DNA of 64,000 bases from an uncultured Mycoplasmatota bacterium. Lineage in GTDB: Bacteria; Bacillota_I; Bacilli_A; RF39; UBA660. The stretch is from NCBI GenBank assembly GCA_900546275.1, contig URCH01000001.1, positions 62,001-126,000 of the forward strand. The letters are read 5' to 3'. Position 1 is the stretch's first letter, and every line of letters begins with the position of its first letter. Positions 50,224 through 60,088 of this stretch are shown one piece after another. The notes beneath the pieces are model-generated. The model was not told the DNA's origin. It searched no databases and was given only the letters and a program-made list of their open reading frames with translations. A program made the position numbers and the translations under genes.

Positions 50224-50514
50224 TTATTTTTCAAGTTTAGTTATTAAATGACGAACAATGTCATTGCTTATTAAAGCTAAACGGTCAAATTCCTTAATAG
50301 CTTTATCATCATTTGCTATACAAGTCATTACATAATAGTAACCACTTTTAAAGTCTTTGATTTCATAAGCTAATTCTCTTTGTCCCATTTCTTCAACTTT
50401 TATTTCACTTGCACCGTTATCCTTTAACACTTTTTCAAAAGAAGAAGCTACTTTTTTTATTTCATCTTCTGATAATGTAGGACGAACGATAAACATGATT
50501 TCATAGTTTTTCAT
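50224..50514 (-). CDS. rpsF: Ribosomal protein S6
   Basis: 96 residues, MKNYEIMFIVRPTLSEDEI and MGQRELAYEIKDFKSGYYYV, IVRHLITKLE at the end. First gene of the operon; AGGAGG upstream. Confidence 0.97.
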   Translation of the reverse strand: MKNYEIMFIVRPTLSEDEIKKVASSFEKVLKDNGASEIKVEEMGQRELAYEIKDFKSGYYYVMTCIANDDKAIKEFDRLALISNDIVRHLITKLEK

Positions 50515-50524
50515 TTTCTACACC

Positions 50525-50580
50525 TCCTTATGGTCTCACTAGGCTCTTATGAGCAAGGAGTAAATTAATACTCGCAATTG
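50525..50580 (-). promoter_or_regulatory. rpsF leader hairpin
   Basis: The 65-base leader contains GCTCATAAGAGC (stem GCTC/GAGC) and a longer pairing TACTCCTTGCTC...; S6:S18 autoregulation through an mRNA leader is known in many bacteria. The identification here is tentative. Confidence 0.4.
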
Positions 50581-50609
50581 ATTATATCAAATAGATTTAA
50601 ATTTGTAAA
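50581..50609 (-). promoter_or_regulatory. Sigma-A promoter of rpsF-ssb-rpsR
   Basis: Minus strand TTTACA, exactly 17 bases, TATAAT, about 65 bases upstream of rpsF. Confidence 0.85.
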
Positions 50610-50629
50610 CCTTATTTAATGTTTATTAA

Positions 50630-50663
50630 AAAAAAAAGAAAAAATGTATAAATATTATACATT
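50630..50663 (-). terminator. Terminator after ychF
   Basis: Minus strand AATGTATAA, three-base loop, TTATACATT followed by T-rich sequence; overlaps the ychF stop. Confidence 0.85.
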
Positions 50664-51752
50664 AAATCTAAAAAAGCATATATCTCCATCTTGCATTATA
50701 TAATCTTTGCCTTCAAGTCTAAGTTTTCCTGCTTCTTTTACAGCTTTATCATTTCCATATAATTTTAAATCATCATAACTCATAACTTCTGCTTTTATGA
50801 ATCCTTTTTCGAAATCGGTATGTATTATTCCTGCGCATTGTGGAGCTTTCATTCCTTTTTTAAAAGTCCATGCTCTTACTTCATCACTTCCTGCTGTAAA
50901 ATATGTAGCAAGACCTAATAAATCATAGGTAGCTTTAATTAATTTATTTAATCCACTCTCTTCTATACCAAGATCTTTTAAAAATTCTAACTTATCTTCA
51001 TCATTAAGTTCACTTAATTCGGATTCTATCTTTGCACATACTGTAATAACTTGTGCATTTTCTGCTTTAGCATATTCTTTTACTTTTTCAACATATTCAT
51101 TTCCATTTTGTATATCTTCTTCGCTTACATTTGCCATATATATAATAGGTTTAGCTGTTATTAAATTAAAATGTTTAATCATTTTATATTCTTCTTCTTC
51201 AAAATTTATTTTTCTGATTGGAATATTTTGTTCAAGTGACTCTTTAATTCTATTTAACAATTCAGCTTCCTTTTTTACTAATTTATCATTTGAAAGAATA
51301 GCTTTTTTACCTATTTTATTTATTCTATTATCTATAACTTCTAAATCAGCAAGCAATAATTCAACATTTATAATTTCTATATCTCTTATTGGATCTATAT
51401 TTGATTCTACATGTATAATGTTTTTATCTTCAAAACATCTAACCACTTCTACTATAGCATCTACTTCTCTTATGTGAGATAAAAATTTATTTCCTAGTCC
51501 TTCTCCTTTTGATGCACCTTTTACTAAACCTGCTATATCTGTAAATTCAAAAGTTGTAGGTACTAGGCTATTTGGAATATATAAATTTTCAAGAAATTCT
51601 AAACGTTCATCTGGTACTGTAACTACTCCTACATTTGGATCTATAGTAGCAAAAGGGTAATTTGCAGCTAAAATATTTTTTTTAGTAATTGCATTAAATA
51701 AAGTTGATTTTCCCACATTAGGCAACCCCACTATTCCTGCTGTTAAACTCAT
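50655..51752 (-). CDS. ychF: Ribosome-binding ATPase YchF
   Basis: 365 residues, MSLTAGIVGLPNVGKSTLFNA (P-loop), FTDIAGLVKGASKGEGLGN (G3) and a C-terminal TGS domain (TFKKGMKAPQCAGIIHTDFEKGF...DICFFRFNV). Obg-like family but with altered base specificity toward ATP. Located near rpsF, as in B. subtilis. Confidence 0.97.
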   Translation of the reverse strand: MSLTAGIVGLPNVGKSTLFNAITKKNILAANYPFATIDPNVGVVTVPDERLEFLENLYIPNSLVPTTFEFTDIAGLVKGASKGEGLGNKFLSHIREVDAIVEVVRCFEDKNIIHVESNIDPIRDIEIINVELLLADLEVIDNRINKIGKKAILSNDKLVKKEAELLNRIKESLEQNIPIRKINFEEEEYKMIKHFNLITAKPIIYMANVSEEDIQNGNEYVEKVKEYAKAENAQVITVCAKIESELSELNDEDKLEFLKDLGIEESGLNKLIKATYDLLGLATYFTAGSDEVRAWTFKKGMKAPQCAGIIHTDFEKGFIKAEVMSYDDLKLYGNDKAVKEAGKLRLEGKDYIMQDGDICFFRFNV

Positions 51753-51766
51753 TTAAATCTTCCTTT

Positions 51767-53272
51767 CTATAGAGTTGGATAGCCTCCTATTCCAACAGGC
51801 AATCCTGAAATATACCACAATAATATGAAAACAAGCATTATACCTACTGTCCATAATATAGTTGTCAATATTAATTTTAAAGTGCTTCCTATAGTAGTAT
51901 TTACATCTTCACTTTCATATTTTTGAATAAACCCAATCATTATCAAAAAATATATAAAAAATGGTGTTATACTTCTTCCTATAGAATTTGATGTTACATA
52001 TAAAAATTGACAAAAACCTGGTGTTATATTGGCTCTCATAAATAATGGTACTATGATTGGTGACATAAGAACCCATTTATCTATTAAACTTGGAACGAAT
52101 ACTGTTGTAATTATAGTAACTATTATGAAAGTTACTATTAAAAATAATCCTGAAAAATCCATAAAACTTAATAAATTTGTTAAACCAGTTATTAATATAG
52201 TTCCTATATTTGTATAATTTAATATTGAAATTAATTGTACTGAAAAAAACATAATTACAAATATATAACCAAAATTATCAAAATTCTTACTAAGTCCTAT
52301 ATTAGCTTTAACATCGTCCTTAAAGTTTTTAGTAATTTTACCATATATTGTACCTATAAGCATTAAGAAAAGTAATAATATATAAATTAAACCCTCTTTC
52401 ATTACTGAATTATTACCAAATAATTTAGCTATATAGTTTGAACTAGAATCATCTAATAAAAAACTTTGTGGTAAAGAACAAATTATTAAAGTAACGAAAA
52501 GAAATATAAATAATATTCCAGAAATTATTAATCCCTTCTTTGAATAATTATACTGATTTTCTAACTTTTCAATTTTTTTATATTTAGGCATAATATTTTT
52601 TTCAATAAAAATTGTTAGTACAAATACTAATAATGCAGTTCCTATAACCATTATATAGTTAGTAGAAAATATACTAAATTTATATGATGGATCTACATCA
52701 AGTATAGCAGCTTGTTCAGTCAAAAGTCCTAATGAATATTGATCATAATTCATGAATATTCCAAAACCATAACCTAAAGTAATTCCTAAAAAAACTGTAA
52801 TTATTCCAACTACAGAGCTTCTGTCCATAACTCTATATATAGAAGCAACAAGAGGAAATAAAAATAAATAACTATACTCTCCAAAGAATGTAAATATTAT
52901 TGATATTAATACTGTAGCAAATGTAATAATTGGAGTTTTTAACTTACCAAACTTAGAAAAGATATGGCTTAAAAGTCCGCTGGATTCCAATATGCTTGTA
53001 CACATAACTGACATTATTAATATAATTAATGGTTTTAAATAATCTAAATTTGAGGTAACATTATTTAATAAAAACCTTATTCCGTCTTTAGTAAAGATGT
53101 TATTTACTGTTATTAAGGATGATTCTAATAAACCATTGTTTATTGCAGTTTTTTGACCATTTATTCCTATTATATTAAATATTAAACTTAATATCATAAT
53201 TACAAAAGTAATAATTAATAATGAAGTTATTATTCCTATATACTTTTGTTTTTTATTTTTTCGTTTTTTCAT
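51767..53272 (-). CDS. AbgT-family transporter
   Basis: 501 residues with a basic cytosolic start (MKKRKNKKQK) and about 12 hydrophobic segments. The LKPLIILIMSVMCTSILESSGLLSHIFSKFGKLKTPIITFATV stretch (split here over a loop), FLFPLVASIYRVMDRSSVVGIITVF and YDQYSLGLLTEQAA match the AbgT layout (p-aminobenzoyl-glutamate or drug efflux). Substrate uncertain. It lies between DUF951 and ychF. Confidence 0.75.
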   Translation of the reverse strand: MKKRKNKKQKYIGIITSLLIITFVIMILSLIFNIIGINGQKTAINNGLLESSLITVNNIFTKDGIRFLLNNVTSNLDYLKPLIILIMSVMCTSILESSGLLSHIFSKFGKLKTPIITFATVLISIIFTFFGEYSYLFLFPLVASIYRVMDRSSVVGIITVFLGITLGYGFGIFMNYDQYSLGLLTEQAAILDVDPSYKFSIFSTNYIMVIGTALLVFVLTIFIEKNIMPKYKKIEKLENQYNYSKKGLIISGILFIFLFVTLIICSLPQSFLLDDSSSNYIAKLFGNNSVMKEGLIYILLLFLMLIGTIYGKITKNFKDDVKANIGLSKNFDNFGYIFVIMFFSVQLISILNYTNIGTILITGLTNLLSFMDFSGLFLIVTFIIVTIITTVFVPSLIDKWVLMSPIIVPLFMRANITPGFCQFLYVTSNSIGRSITPFFIYFLIMIGFIQKYESEDVNTTIGSTLKLILTTILWTVGIMLVFILLWYISGLPVGIGGYPTL

Positions 53273-53280
53273 AATACCTC

Positions 53281-53466
53281 CTAATAGGTAATAATTTTTT
53301 TGATTTTTTTATTAAAATCTATTCTTGGAAGCATGATTATTCTTCCACATTCTACACATTTTATTTTTATATCTGCACCTAACCTTATAATAGAAAAATT
53401 TTTTGAACCACAAGGATGTTGTTTTTTCATTTCTACAATCGTGCCTAACTTATACTCATTTTGCAC
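53281..53466 (-). CDS. DUF951 protein
   Basis: 61 residues, YKLGTIVEMKKQHPCGSKNF and GADIKIKCVECGRIIMLPR, typical of DUF951 (YyzM) with a possible zinc site (C..CxxC). In Bacillus it is also found between MscS-like yyaE neighbours and ychF. Function unknown. Start overlaps the MscS gene end by 11 bases. Confidence 0.9.
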   Translation of the reverse strand: MQNEYKLGTIVEMKKQHPCGSKNFSIIRLGADIKIKCVECGRIIMLPRIDFNKKIKKIITY

Positions 53467-54256
53467 TATGGATCACCACCTGATTATATGGAATTTCTAT
53501 TTTGTTTTGATCTAATATTATTTTTAGTTCCTTTTTAATTTTTCTTTCTATTTCGTAATTCTTAAGAGGAACTGTATCTGCTATTATTCTATATTTGATA
53601 GAAGAAGAAGCTAGTTCATTTATTCCAAGTAACTGAACTTCACCTTTTAAACCATTTAGTTCTTTTGTTAAATTTTTGCATAATTCTTCTAATACTTTTT
53701 CTACTTTTTCAAGATTGGAATCATATGACACATCTATATCCACAATAGCAACAGATTTAGACATACTATGATTTATTACTTTTTCTACCAAATGATTTGG
53801 AATTATAAGTACTTCTCCTGTATAAGCTCTAATCTTTGTTGTTTTCATTCCAAGTTCTATAACGTCACCTCTAAAGTCACCTATTGTTACATTATCTCCA
53901 ACGCTATATTTATTTTCAAATACAATTGATACACCTGAAATAAAATCTTTTAACGTATCTTGAACTGCTAGACCTGCTGCTAACCCTACTATTCCAAGTG
54001 AAGTAACCAATGTCATCGTATCTACTCCAAAAACATTTAATATCATTAAAAAAGCTACTACAATGATAAAATATTTTTCTAAATTAATAATTATACTATA
54101 CGCAGTATTTTTTCTTTTAATATCTACTTTTTTCACTTTCACACCAAATATTTTTTTAGTAAAATTTTTTAATAATAAATATATTAATATAGAAAACAAA
54201 ATTATTAGTATTGGATAAATAACCTCTTTAATAAGTATAGATTCTAAAATTTTCAT
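53456..54256 (-). CDS. MscS-family mechanosensitive channel
   Basis: 266 residues, three TM helices, with the pore-lining and beta-domain signature LAAGLAVQDTLKDFISGVSIVFEN and the GDVIELGMKTTKIRAYTGEVLIIPNHL segment. Releases solutes under osmotic downshock. Ends overlapping DUF951, starts four bases after parB ends. Confidence 0.93.
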   Translation of the reverse strand: MKILESILIKEVIYPILIILFSILIYLLLKNFTKKIFGVKVKKVDIKRKNTAYSIIINLEKYFIIVVAFLMILNVFGVDTMTLVTSLGIVGLAAGLAVQDTLKDFISGVSIVFENKYSVGDNVTIGDFRGDVIELGMKTTKIRAYTGEVLIIPNHLVEKVINHSMSKSVAIVDIDVSYDSNLEKVEKVLEELCKNLTKELNGLKGEVQLLGINELASSSIKYRIIADTVPLKNYEIERKIKKELKIILDQNKIEIPYNQVVIHSAK

Positions 54257-54259
54257 ATA

Positions 54260-55144
54260 TTACTCCTTAACATTTAATACTTCTAGAATTCTATTTAAAT
54301 CAGCTACGTTTGTAAAAGATATTTCTATTTTTTTTTCTTTTATTCTTACTTTTGTATCTAATTTATCACGTAGTAAGTCTTCTACATATTTAAACTCGCG
54401 AGTATTTGAATTATTATTTACACGACTAATTTTTACTTTTTTTTCAATTTTATCAGAGCTTAAATCCTCTTCTGTTTGTCTAACTGGCAAATGTTCATCT
54501 ATTATTTTATTAGCTAAGGCTTTCATTTCTTCTTCTGATTCTAATTTACTTAAAGCTCTTGCATGTCCCATTGTTATTTTTGAATCTGCTACCAATTGTT
54601 GAACTTCTTGTGGTAAACGAAGTAGACCAATTATATTAGTAACATGACTTCTACTTTTACCTACTTTTTTTGCAAGTTCTTCTTGTGTAATTCCTAAATT
54701 TTGAATCATTTTTTTATAAGCTATTGCTTCTTCTATTGCATTTAAATTTTCACGTTGCAAATTCTCTAATAAAGCAATCTCCATCATTTGTTCATCAGTA
54801 AAATTTCTGATAATTGCAGGGATTTTAGTTAAACCAGCTATTTTAGAAGCTCTATATCTTCTTTCTCCAGCTATTATTTCATAACCTTTAATACTTTTTT
54901 TAATTATTATTGGTTGAAAAACACCATGTTCTTTTATTGAATCAGCTAAATCTTGTAAGGCTTCTTCATCAAAAACCTTTCTTGGTTGATATGGATTTGG
55001 TCGTAATTCTTCTAATGGTATTTCTACAACTTCTTCATTAGTTGCACTTTCATATATTTTGGTTTCCATACTTTGTAAATCTAAATTCTCATTATTAAAT
55101 AATTCTTCTAGGCCTCGACCTAGTGCTCTTTTTTTAGTTTCCAT
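54260..55144 (-). CDS. parB: Chromosome partition protein ParB (Spo0J)
   Basis: 294 residues from METKKRALGRGLEELF (GAGGTGAT upstream; TTG at 55153 less likely). CTP-binding ParB/Srx domain with LRPNPYQPRKVF and IIAGERRYRA, HTH with TQEELAKKVGKSRSHVTNIIGLL, and a C-terminal dimer domain. Overlaps parA by 11 bases. No obvious TGTTTCACGTGAAACA parS was found nearby. Confidence 0.96.
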   Translation of the reverse strand: METKKRALGRGLEELFNNENLDLQSMETKIYESATNEEVVEIPLEELRPNPYQPRKVFDEEALQDLADSIKEHGVFQPIIIKKSIKGYEIIAGERRYRASKIAGLTKIPAIIRNFTDEQMMEIALLENLQRENLNAIEEAIAYKKMIQNLGITQEELAKKVGKSRSHVTNIIGLLRLPQEVQQLVADSKITMGHARALSKLESEEEMKALANKIIDEHLPVRQTEEDLSSDKIEKKVKISRVNNNSNTREFKYVEDLLRDKLDTKVRIKEKKIEISFTNVADLNRILEVLNVKE

Positions 55145-55919
55145 TTCTTTCAATCACCTCTTTGGCTAAATTTAAATAAGCTTCTGTTCCTCTACTATGT
55201 GGGTCATACGCTATAATAGGTTTACCATGGCTTGGTGCTTCTGATAATCTTACAAGTCTTGGAATTATAGTATCATATACTCTTTCTTTAAAATAACTTT
55301 TAATATCTTCAACTACTTCTAATCCTAAATTTGTTCTATTATCAAGCATTGTAAGCAATACTCCCTCTATATCTAAAGTAGGGTTTAGATTTTTTTGAGC
55401 AAGCATTATGGTATTAATTAATTGCATTATACCTTCTAGTGCGAAAAATTCACATTGTACTGGTATTATTACTGAATCTGCTGCAGTCAAAGCATTCGTT
55501 GTAAGAATTCCCAAACTTGGTGGACAATCTATTATTATATAATCAAACATTTCTTTTGCTTGACTAAGATATTTTTTTAACTGTCCTCCCTTAGAAAAAC
55601 CAGGTTCATATCTGCTTTTTTCCATCAATTCTATATCTGCACCAGCTAAATTGATTGTTGCAGGTATTACATATAAATTTTTAAATTTAGTCTTTATTAT
55701 TGCTTCGGATAATTCAGCATTATCTAAAAGTAAATCATAAATACTTTTCTTTATTGTTGATTTATCTATACCTATTCCTGTACTAGCATTTCCTTGTGGA
55801 TCTAAATCAACTAATAAAACACGTCTTTTTAGCACTCCAAGTGAAGCCGCCAAATTTATACTAGATGTAGTTTTTCCTACTCCACCTTTTTGATTTACCA
55901 ATGCTATAATTTTACCCAT
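55134..55919 (-). CDS. parA: Chromosome partition ATPase ParA (Soj)
   Basis: 261 residues, deviant Walker A ALVNQKGGVGKTTSSINLA, LLVDLDPQGNAST, DYIIIDCPPSLGILT and RLSEAPSHGKP. No N-terminal HTH, the short Soj type. Works with ParB in origin segregation. Confidence 0.97.
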   Translation of the reverse strand: MGKIIALVNQKGGVGKTTSSINLAASLGVLKRRVLLVDLDPQGNASTGIGIDKSTIKKSIYDLLLDNAELSEAIIKTKFKNLYVIPATINLAGADIELMEKSRYEPGFSKGGQLKKYLSQAKEMFDYIIIDCPPSLGILTTNALTAADSVIIPVQCEFFALEGIMQLINTIMLAQKNLNPTLDIEGVLLTMLDNRTNLGLEVVEDIKSYFKERVYDTIIPRLVRLSEAPSHGKPIIAYDPHSRGTEAYLNLAKEVIERNGN

Positions 55920-56033
55920 TTTATCACCATCTCATTATACTTCTCTATATTTAATACTTTATATAAATAATATTTCGAAAATTAACCCTTTCTTCTTATT
56001 CTTTATAACTGTGTAATTATATTGTACCATTTT

Positions 56034-56061
56034 CATTAAAAAAAGGAAATATAATTTCCTT
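56034..56061 (-). terminator. Terminator after ftsH
   Basis: Minus strand AAGGAAAT, three-base loop, ATTTCCTT followed by TTTTT; overlaps the ftsH stop. Confidence 0.88.
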
Positions 56062-58048
56062 ATTTATCTAATTCATTTAATAATTCTTCTTTTGTCATTT
56101 TGGAATAGCCTTTTATTCCCTTTTCTTTTGCTAGATCTTTTAATTCAGATAAAGTTAAATCGTTTAGTGAAGCTGTTTTAAACTCACTATAATCTTTTTC
56201 ATCATCTTCATCAGGCATACATCCATTTTCAACTAAATAATCAATTTGTTCTTTAGTAATAGTTTCTCTTTCTATTAAAACTTCTGCAATTAAATCTAAT
56301 AATTTTCTATTTTCTTTTATTATTTTAACTGCATTTTTATAACATTCATCTATTATTTTTCTCATTTCTTGATCTATTTCATATGCTACCTGAGATGAGA
56401 AGTTTCTTATTTTATTATAATCTCTTCCTAAGAAAACACTACCTTCATCATTACTTTCTAATTGAATTGGACCTAAACTACTCATACCATATTCTGTTAC
56501 CATTGCACGTGCAATTTTTGTTGCTTGTTGAAAGTCATTATGTGCTCCTGTTGTTATTTCACCAAACACTAATTCTTCTGCTACACGTCCACCTAGCAAT
56601 CCTGTAATTCTTTCAATTAGTTCTTTTCTAGTAGATGTAAATCTTTCTTCTTTTGGTTGCATCATAGTGTAACCGCCTGCATAACCTCTAGGAATAATAG
56701 TGATTTTTTGAACATCATTAGCACCATCTAATTTTATTCCTAAAACTGCATGTCCTGATTCGTGATATGCTACTAATTTTTTATCATTTTCAGTATATTT
56801 TTTAGAAACTTTAGCTGGACCCATTAAAACTCTATCTTGAGCCTCATCTAATTCAGCCATAGTTATACATTTTTTATTTCTTCTAACTGTTAATAAAGCT
56901 GCTTCATTTAATAAGTTTTCTAGGTCTGCTCCACTAAATCCTACTGTTCTTGAAGCTATATTTTCTAGATTAACATTTTTTGAAAATATTTTATTTTCAG
57001 CATGAACTTTTAAAATTTCTTCTCTACCTTTTGCATCTGGTAAATTAACTTGGACTTGTCTATCAAAACGTCCTGGTCTAAGAAGTGCTGGGTCTAAAAC
57101 GTCTGGTCTGTTTGTTGCAGCTATTATAATGATACCCTCATTAGCTCCAAATCCATCCATTTCTGTTAAAAGTTGGTTTAATGTTTGTTCTCTTTCATCA
57201 TGTCCTCCACCAAGACCTGCTCCTCTTTGTCTACCTACAGCATCAATTTCATCTATAAATATTAAGCATGGTGCACTTTGTTTTGCTTGTTTAAACATAT
57301 CTCTTACTCTACTAGCACCTACTCCTACGAATAGTTCTACAAATTCTGAACCACTTATATAAAAGAATGGTACGTTTGCTTCTCCTGCTACTGCACGAGC
57401 AAGTAAAGTTTTTCCTGTTCCTGGAGGACCTACTAATAATACTCCTTTAGGAATTCTTGCACCCATTTTTTGAAATTTTGCTGGGCTTTTTAAAAAGTCT
57501 ATTAATTCAGCTACTTCTTGTTTTTCTTCTGTTAATCCAGCTACTTGTTTGAAAGTAACTTTTTTGTTATTTTCACTTAAATGAGCTCTACTTTTTCCAA
57601 AATCCATAGATTTATTTGCTCCACCCATTTGTTTTGAAATGAAGAAGAACGCAAAACCTATTAATATAACTGTTGGTAAAATATTTACAACAAACAATAA
57701 TATTGTATTTGACCCTGGATCAGCTATTGTATCTAGTTTAAAATTATATTGTTTTTGAAGGTTAAGTAATTCTGTTATTACTTCCTCTGCTAATGGCATT
57801 TTTAATACAAATGTTTCATTTTCAGCGTAACCTTCCATAGTTCCTTCTATTTGATATAAACTTGAACGTGTATATGGAACTACTACAATTTCTTTTATTT
57901 TATTTTCTGATGCAGATGCTAAAAATTGTTGATAATCAATTACATTAACTTTTTGATTTGCTATATTAAAAAAATATAAAATTCCTAGCATTACTAAAAA
58001 TAAGAATAAGTATGGTAATATACCCTTTTTAACTGCTTTTTTATTCAC
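56060..58048 (-). CDS. ftsH: ATP-dependent zinc metalloprotease FtsH with C-terminal Rho_N/SAP-like domain
   Basis: 662 residues. Two TM helices around a periplasmic-side domain (1-140), AAA+ module with Walker A GPPGTGKTLLARA (about 206), Walker B IFIDEIDAVGR, SRH TNRPDVLDPALLRPGRFDRQ, and protease site HESGHAV (about 430). After the usual end come acidic residues and then LNDLTLSELKDLAKEKGIKG and SKMTKEELLNELDK, a Rho_N/SAP-type helix-extension-helix not normal for FtsH. Downstream of tilS, as in Bacilli (hpt missing). Confidence 0.97.
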   Translation of the reverse strand: MNKKAVKKGILPYLFLFLVMLGILYFFNIANQKVNVIDYQQFLASASENKIKEIVVVPYTRSSLYQIEGTMEGYAENETFVLKMPLAEEVITELLNLQKQYNFKLDTIADPGSNTILLFVVNILPTVILIGFAFFFISKQMGGANKSMDFGKSRAHLSENNKKVTFKQVAGLTEEKQEVAELIDFLKSPAKFQKMGARIPKGVLLVGPPGTGKTLLARAVAGEANVPFFYISGSEFVELFVGVGASRVRDMFKQAKQSAPCLIFIDEIDAVGRQRGAGLGGGHDEREQTLNQLLTEMDGFGANEGIIIIAATNRPDVLDPALLRPGRFDRQVQVNLPDAKGREEILKVHAENKIFSKNVNLENIASRTVGFSGADLENLLNEAALLTVRRNKKCITMAELDEAQDRVLMGPAKVSKKYTENDKKLVAYHESGHAVLGIKLDGANDVQKITIIPRGYAGGYTMMQPKEERFTSTRKELIERITGLLGGRVAEELVFGEITTGAHNDFQQATKIARAMVTEYGMSSLGPIQLESNDEGSVFLGRDYNKIRNFSSQVAYEIDQEMRKIIDECYKNAVKIIKENRKLLDLIAEVLIERETITKEQIDYLVENGCMPDEDDEKDYSEFKTASLNDLTLSELKDLAKEKGIKGYSKMTKEELLNELDK

Positions 58049-58062
58049 AAATCTCTTCCTTT

Positions 58063-59388
58063 CTAATAATACCTTAGTATTATATCACACTTTTCGTCTT
58101 TTTTACTATTAAATTTAGATTTTTTAAGTCCTGGTATCCAAACTATTTTTCCTGTTGAATCTACAACAATTGGCCATAAATCTCTTTCTGATGAATGGAT
58201 TTTTGAATCTATAAATATATCTTTTATTTTCTTTGTGCCTAACATTCCTTTTACACTAATTTTATCGCCATTTTTTCTATTTCTTACATGAAGCGGCATA
58301 CATATATCTTTATAGTTTAATCGGCATATATTATTATCATCAATTTCTGATGAATCTATAACCTCTATAGTTTTACCATTAGGTAAAATTACATTTTCAC
58401 TTATTTCTATTTCATAAGAATCTTTTTCTTCTTTTATTTTTTCTATGTAAAATTCATTATATGATTTTATTCCCTTCAAATTGTTGGGCAAAAATATATA
58501 TGAATTAGATTTAGTTGATTTTATTAAATTGTTGATTAATTCAACATGTTTATCTGTTATAAGCATTAGATCATCTTGATATTGGTTTTCTAATAACATA
58601 TAAATTATTTTTTCTGAAATAACTTTATCAAGTTTCAAAAATTTTTCTATATTTACTTTATTGTTATTAACTATTTCATCAAAAATCTTTTTAGCTTGTT
58701 TTTCTATGTAGTCATTATATTCTAAAATAGATTTACTAAATTTGTAAAACTTATGATGCACATTTTTATCCTCATTTTTTAACATAGGTAATACATATTT
58801 TCTATATCTATTTCTTGTATATACATCTTTAAAATTTGATTGGTCTACAACATATTTTAAATTATTTTTTTCTACATAAGAATATATATCATCTTTTGTA
58901 ACTGTAATAAGTGGTCTAAATATTTTGTATGAACCTTTATCTACTTCTTTTGAAAATCCACTATATCCCTTAAATGATGCACCCCTTACAATACGCATAA
59001 GTATAGTTTCTATTAAATCATCACCATGATGAGCTGTTAATAAATATTTTGAATTATATTTTTCAATTAATTTTTCAAAATAATCATATCTTTTTGTTCT
59101 AGCTTCATTATGAAAATTATCATCCCCATAATTTTCTATTTTCATATATTCAAAAATGACTCCATTTTTATCGCAAAAATCCTTTACAAATATTTTTTCT
59201 TGCTCACTTTCTTTTCTAACATTATGATTAACATGTGCACAAACAACATTTAAATTTAAGGTTTCTTTTGCCCTTATCATCAAATGTAATAAACTAATAG
59301 AATCTGCACCACCTGATACAGCAACTATTATATTTTCACCATTAAAATTCTTAAACTTTTCTAAAATTTCTAAATATGCTTCTTCCAT
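58063..59388 (-). CDS. tilS: tRNA(Ile)-lysidine synthase
   Basis: 441 residues. PP-loop SGGADSISLLHLM, LTAHHGDDLIETILMRIVRG, and C-terminal TilS domains (RNRKNGDKISVKGMLGTKKIKD). Converts C34 of the AUA-reading tRNA-Ile to lysidine, needed for decoding in this AT-rich genome. 14 bases upstream of ftsH. Confidence 0.95.
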   Translation of the reverse strand: MEEAYLEILEKFKNFNGENIIVAVSGGADSISLLHLMIRAKETLNLNVVCAHVNHNVRKESEQEKIFVKDFCDKNGVIFEYMKIENYGDDNFHNEARTKRYDYFEKLIEKYNSKYLLTAHHGDDLIETILMRIVRGASFKGYSGFSKEVDKGSYKIFRPLITVTKDDIYSYVEKNNLKYVVDQSNFKDVYTRNRYRKYVLPMLKNEDKNVHHKFYKFSKSILEYNDYIEKQAKKIFDEIVNNNKVNIEKFLKLDKVISEKIIYMLLENQYQDDLMLITDKHVELINNLIKSTKSNSYIFLPNNLKGIKSYNEFYIEKIKEEKDSYEIEISENVILPNGKTIEVIDSSEIDDNNICRLNYKDICMPLHVRNRKNGDKISVKGMLGTKKIKDIFIDSKIHSSERDLWPIVVDSTGKIVWIPGLKKSKFNSKKDEKCDIILRYY

Positions 59389-59408
59389 ATATTGCTCCTA
59401 ACTACTAC

Positions 59409-60059
59409 CTACCAATTAATAGGTTTCATATTATTTTTAATTAATATTTCATTTGTCCTTGAAAATGGTTTACTTCCAAAAAATCCTTTGTTTGCAGATA
59501 AAGGTGATGGATGCGCTGATTCTATTACATAATGTTTAGGATTAGTTATTAAATACTTTTTACTTCTAGCGTAACTTCCCCAAAGAATATAAACGACTGT
59601 TGAATCTTTTTCATTTATTTTTTTTATAATTGAATCTGTAAATTCTTCCCAACCTATTCCTCTATGTGAAAGAGGGGTGTCTTTTACTACAGTTAATACA
59701 CTGTTTAACAATAATACTCCCTGCTCTGCCCAACTAGTTAATTCATTTTCCTTTCTAACTATTTTTAAATCATCATATAACTCTTTAAGAATATTATTTA
59801 ATGATGGTGGTCTTTTAACCGTACTTCTCACGGAAAAACAAAAACCATGTGCTTCATTTTCACCATGATATGGATCTTGCCCTAATATAACTACTTTCAC
59901 ATCCTCATAATTAGTATACTTAAGTGCATTAAAAATTTCCTCTTTTTTAGGATAACAAATTTTTGTAGAATATTCTTTTTTTAAAAAACTTCTAAGTCTT
60001 TTAAAATAATCTTTATTATATTCATCTTTAAGTACATTGTCCCAATTTTTTGTAACCAT
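59409..60059 (-). CDS. ung: Uracil-DNA glycosylase
   Basis: 216 residues, family 1 with VVILGQDPYHGENEAHGFCFSV (catalytic Asp) and ESAHPSPLSANKGFFGS (His). Removes uracil from DNA. Confidence 0.97.
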   Translation of the reverse strand: MVTKNWDNVLKDEYNKDYFKRLRSFLKKEYSTKICYPKKEEIFNALKYTNYEDVKVVILGQDPYHGENEAHGFCFSVRSTVKRPPSLNNILKELYDDLKIVRKENELTSWAEQGVLLLNSVLTVVKDTPLSHRGIGWEEFTDSIIKKINEKDSTVVYILWGSYARSKKYLITNPKHYVIESAHPSPLSANKGFFGSKPFSRTNEILIKNNMKPINW

Positions 60060-60088
60060 TTCAAATCACCAACTATATTTTAGCACAT

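Noticed and set aside
54260..55919. parS site or oriC near parAB
   Set aside because: No 16-base parS palindrome and no DnaA-box cluster or dnaA gene was found in the window.
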